Positions 62,976-64,000 of a stretch of DNA of 64,000 nt are shown piece by piece. The DNA comes from Enterovibrio sp051650965. Lineage in GTDB: Bacteria; Pseudomonadota; Gammaproteobacteria; Enterobacterales; Vibrionaceae. The position numbers and the translations under genes were made by a program. The notes under the pieces are model-generated. The model had not been told where the DNA came from. It worked only from the letters and a program-made list of their open reading frames with translations, and did no database searches. The DNA lies in NCBI GenBank assembly GCA_051650965.1, contig JBOFRL010000097.1, positions 1 to 64,000 on the forward strand, in the 5' to 3' direction. Position 1 is the first letter of the stretch. Each line of letters opens with the position of its first letter.

Positions 62976-64000
62976 AAATATATGTGCTTGATTCCATAGA
63001 AAAAGTGTCATTCTTTCGGGACAGCAACCAGATTGTTGCTAGAGTCAATAGCATTTTGTATCAAGTTGTTGCTGAAAATCAGCTGCATCAATTATTGATG
63101 AATTACCAGCTATCCGATGAACGCAGTGGCGATGATTCTAACTTCATTGTGACGACCAATGAGCATTTCACTTTATTAGAAAATCAATTTCTAAAAAGGA
63201 ATTCTGATGACGCGAACCCTAATCGCAGTTTGTCAGAAGAGCGCATTGTCAATGTGTTAGAAGAGGCGATAAAGCAAAAGGCCAGTGACGTTCATTTTAT
63301 ACGTGGTGATAGTACAGCGAGAATTAAGTTCCGTATTAACGGAAAAATGACAATAAACCAAGAGGTTATGGGGGCGGAGTGTGATGAGATGCTATTCGTT
63401 CTTTATAACGTAATGGCATCGACAAAAGAAACAACGTGGAACACAAAAACTCCGCAGGATGCGAACATTTTGCTTGATGTAAATCGCGTGGGTTACCGCT
63501 TCCGTTATGCGCACATGCCTATTTTTGGTGTTGGCGTAGGCGGAAGTGCGTATCACGCTGTTGTAAGGGTTATTTATCCAAACTTGGGTAAACAAGTGTG
63601 TACTGATCTTTCTACACTTGGCCTGCGCAAAATTGAAGAAAAAATTATCGACCGTATTCTTTCAAACCCATCGGGCTTGGTTGTTGTGTCGGGTGTAACC
63701 GGCTCGGGTAAGTCGACGTCACTGAAAAACTATATGGAATACCTGTTCTACACCAAATATCAAGAGACGGGCACCTTTTTGACGGTCGAAGATCCCGTGG
63801 AATACGTAATTGAAGGGGCGCAGCAAAGCTCTGTAACCAAATCTAAAGATGACGAAAATTTATTTGCCGTTGCCGTGCGCTCATCGATGCGCCGCGATCC
63901 CGATGTGTTGATGATCGGTGAAATTCGTGACCAAGATACAGGGCGCGCCTTAGCATCTGCTGTTGAGTCCGGCCACTTATGTTTAACCACTGTCCATGCG
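62972..64000 (+). CDS. tcpT: Type IV pilus assembly ATPase, partial (TcpT-like)
   Basis: GspE/PilB-family hexameric ATPase that powers pilus extension, cut by the window end after 343 codons. It starts at the ATG at 62972, overlapping the previous stop in an ATGA junction. The N-terminal ~110 residues are variable. The GspE fold follows (KQKASDVHFIR), with Walker A GVTGSGKST at residues 241-249 and the Asp box SRRDPDV-like region (RRDPDVLMIGEIRD), which holds the Walker B motif. TcpT has about 500 residues, so roughly 160 are missing. Confidence 0.92.
   Translation, partial: MKIYVLDSIEKVSFFRDSNQIVARVNSILYQVVAENQLHQLLMNYQLSDERSGDDSNFIVTTNEHFTLLENQFLKRNSDDANPNRSLSEERIVNVLEEAIKQKASDVHFIRGDSTARIKFRINGKMTINQEVMGAECDEMLFVLYNVMASTKETTWNTKTPQDANILLDVNRVGYRFRYAHMPIFGVGVGGSAYHAVVRVIYPNLGKQVCTDLSTLGLRKIEEKIIDRILSNPSGLVVVSGVTGSGKSTSLKNYMEYLFYTKYQETGTFLTVEDPVEYVIEGAQQSSVTKSKDDENLFAVAVRSSMRRDPDVLMIGEIRDQDTGRALASAVESGHLCLTTVHA

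Noticed and set aside
57204..64000. R64-like thin pilus (pilL-pilV) naming
   Set aside because: The order pilin, minor pilin, TcpQ, secretin, three small proteins, ATPase matches tcp/cof, whereas R64 places the pilin after the ATPase.

Overview
The window is chromosomal DNA from a gammaproteobacterium of the Enterobacterales/Vibrionales/Aeromonadales type. Three things point there: the cmoM-mukF-mukE-mukB condensin block, the lrp-ftsK-lolA-rarA-serS order, and Escherichia coli-like runs of genes (trxB/cydD/cydC/aat, letA/letB beside proQ/prc, acyP/tusE/yccA). Base composition looks moderate, roughly half G+C by eye, except for a visibly AT-richer pilus locus at the right end. I cannot name the genus. 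A split, B12-dependent ribonucleotide reductase (NrdJa/NrdJb) and a cobalamin adenosyltransferase suggest an organism that makes deoxynucleotides with or without oxygen, provided cobalamin is available.

Layout. 0.4-7 kb: an unrecognised small membrane protein, metG, udk, asmA and btuR. 7-15.2 kb: mukB, mukE, mukF and cmoM on the minus strand, with elyC diverging. 15.3-22.5 kb: letB and letA (minus) diverging from proQ-prc (plus), all concerned with the envelope or RNA chaperoning. 22.6-25.5 kb: nrdJb and nrdJa. 25.5-28.6 kb: an AT-rich gap, a solitary Mrr-type restriction nuclease and a MATE transporter. 28.8-32.5 kb: rlmI, speA and a small GNAT protein. 32.6-37.2 kb: galE-galT-galK-galM behind a GalR-type operator and a CRP-like site. 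37.3-43.9 kb: a TetR-like regulator, a small outer-membrane protein, then aat, cydC, cydD and trxB. 44.2-51.5 kb: lrp, ftsK, lolA, rarA, serS and tRNA-Pro(UGG). 51.6-56.7 kb: the atypical Lon protease, a DUF2860-like outer-membrane protein, acyP, tusE and yccA.

57.2-64 kb: a type IVb pilus operon, cut by the window end. Its gene order matches Vibrio cholerae tcpA-B-Q-C-R-D-S-T, the architecture shared with the CFA/III (cof) and longus (lng) pili of enterotoxigenic E. coli. The visible genes cover the major pilin, a long minor pilin, a TcpQ/PilL lipoprotein, a secretin, three small assembly factors and the start of the assembly ATPase. A 0.5-kb AT-rich leader carries a 15-bp direct repeat (14/15 identical) with an 82-bp period just before the pilin. 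This accessory locus is the most interesting part of the window. Most of the rest is conserved core genome, with clear intrinsic terminators between convergent genes.
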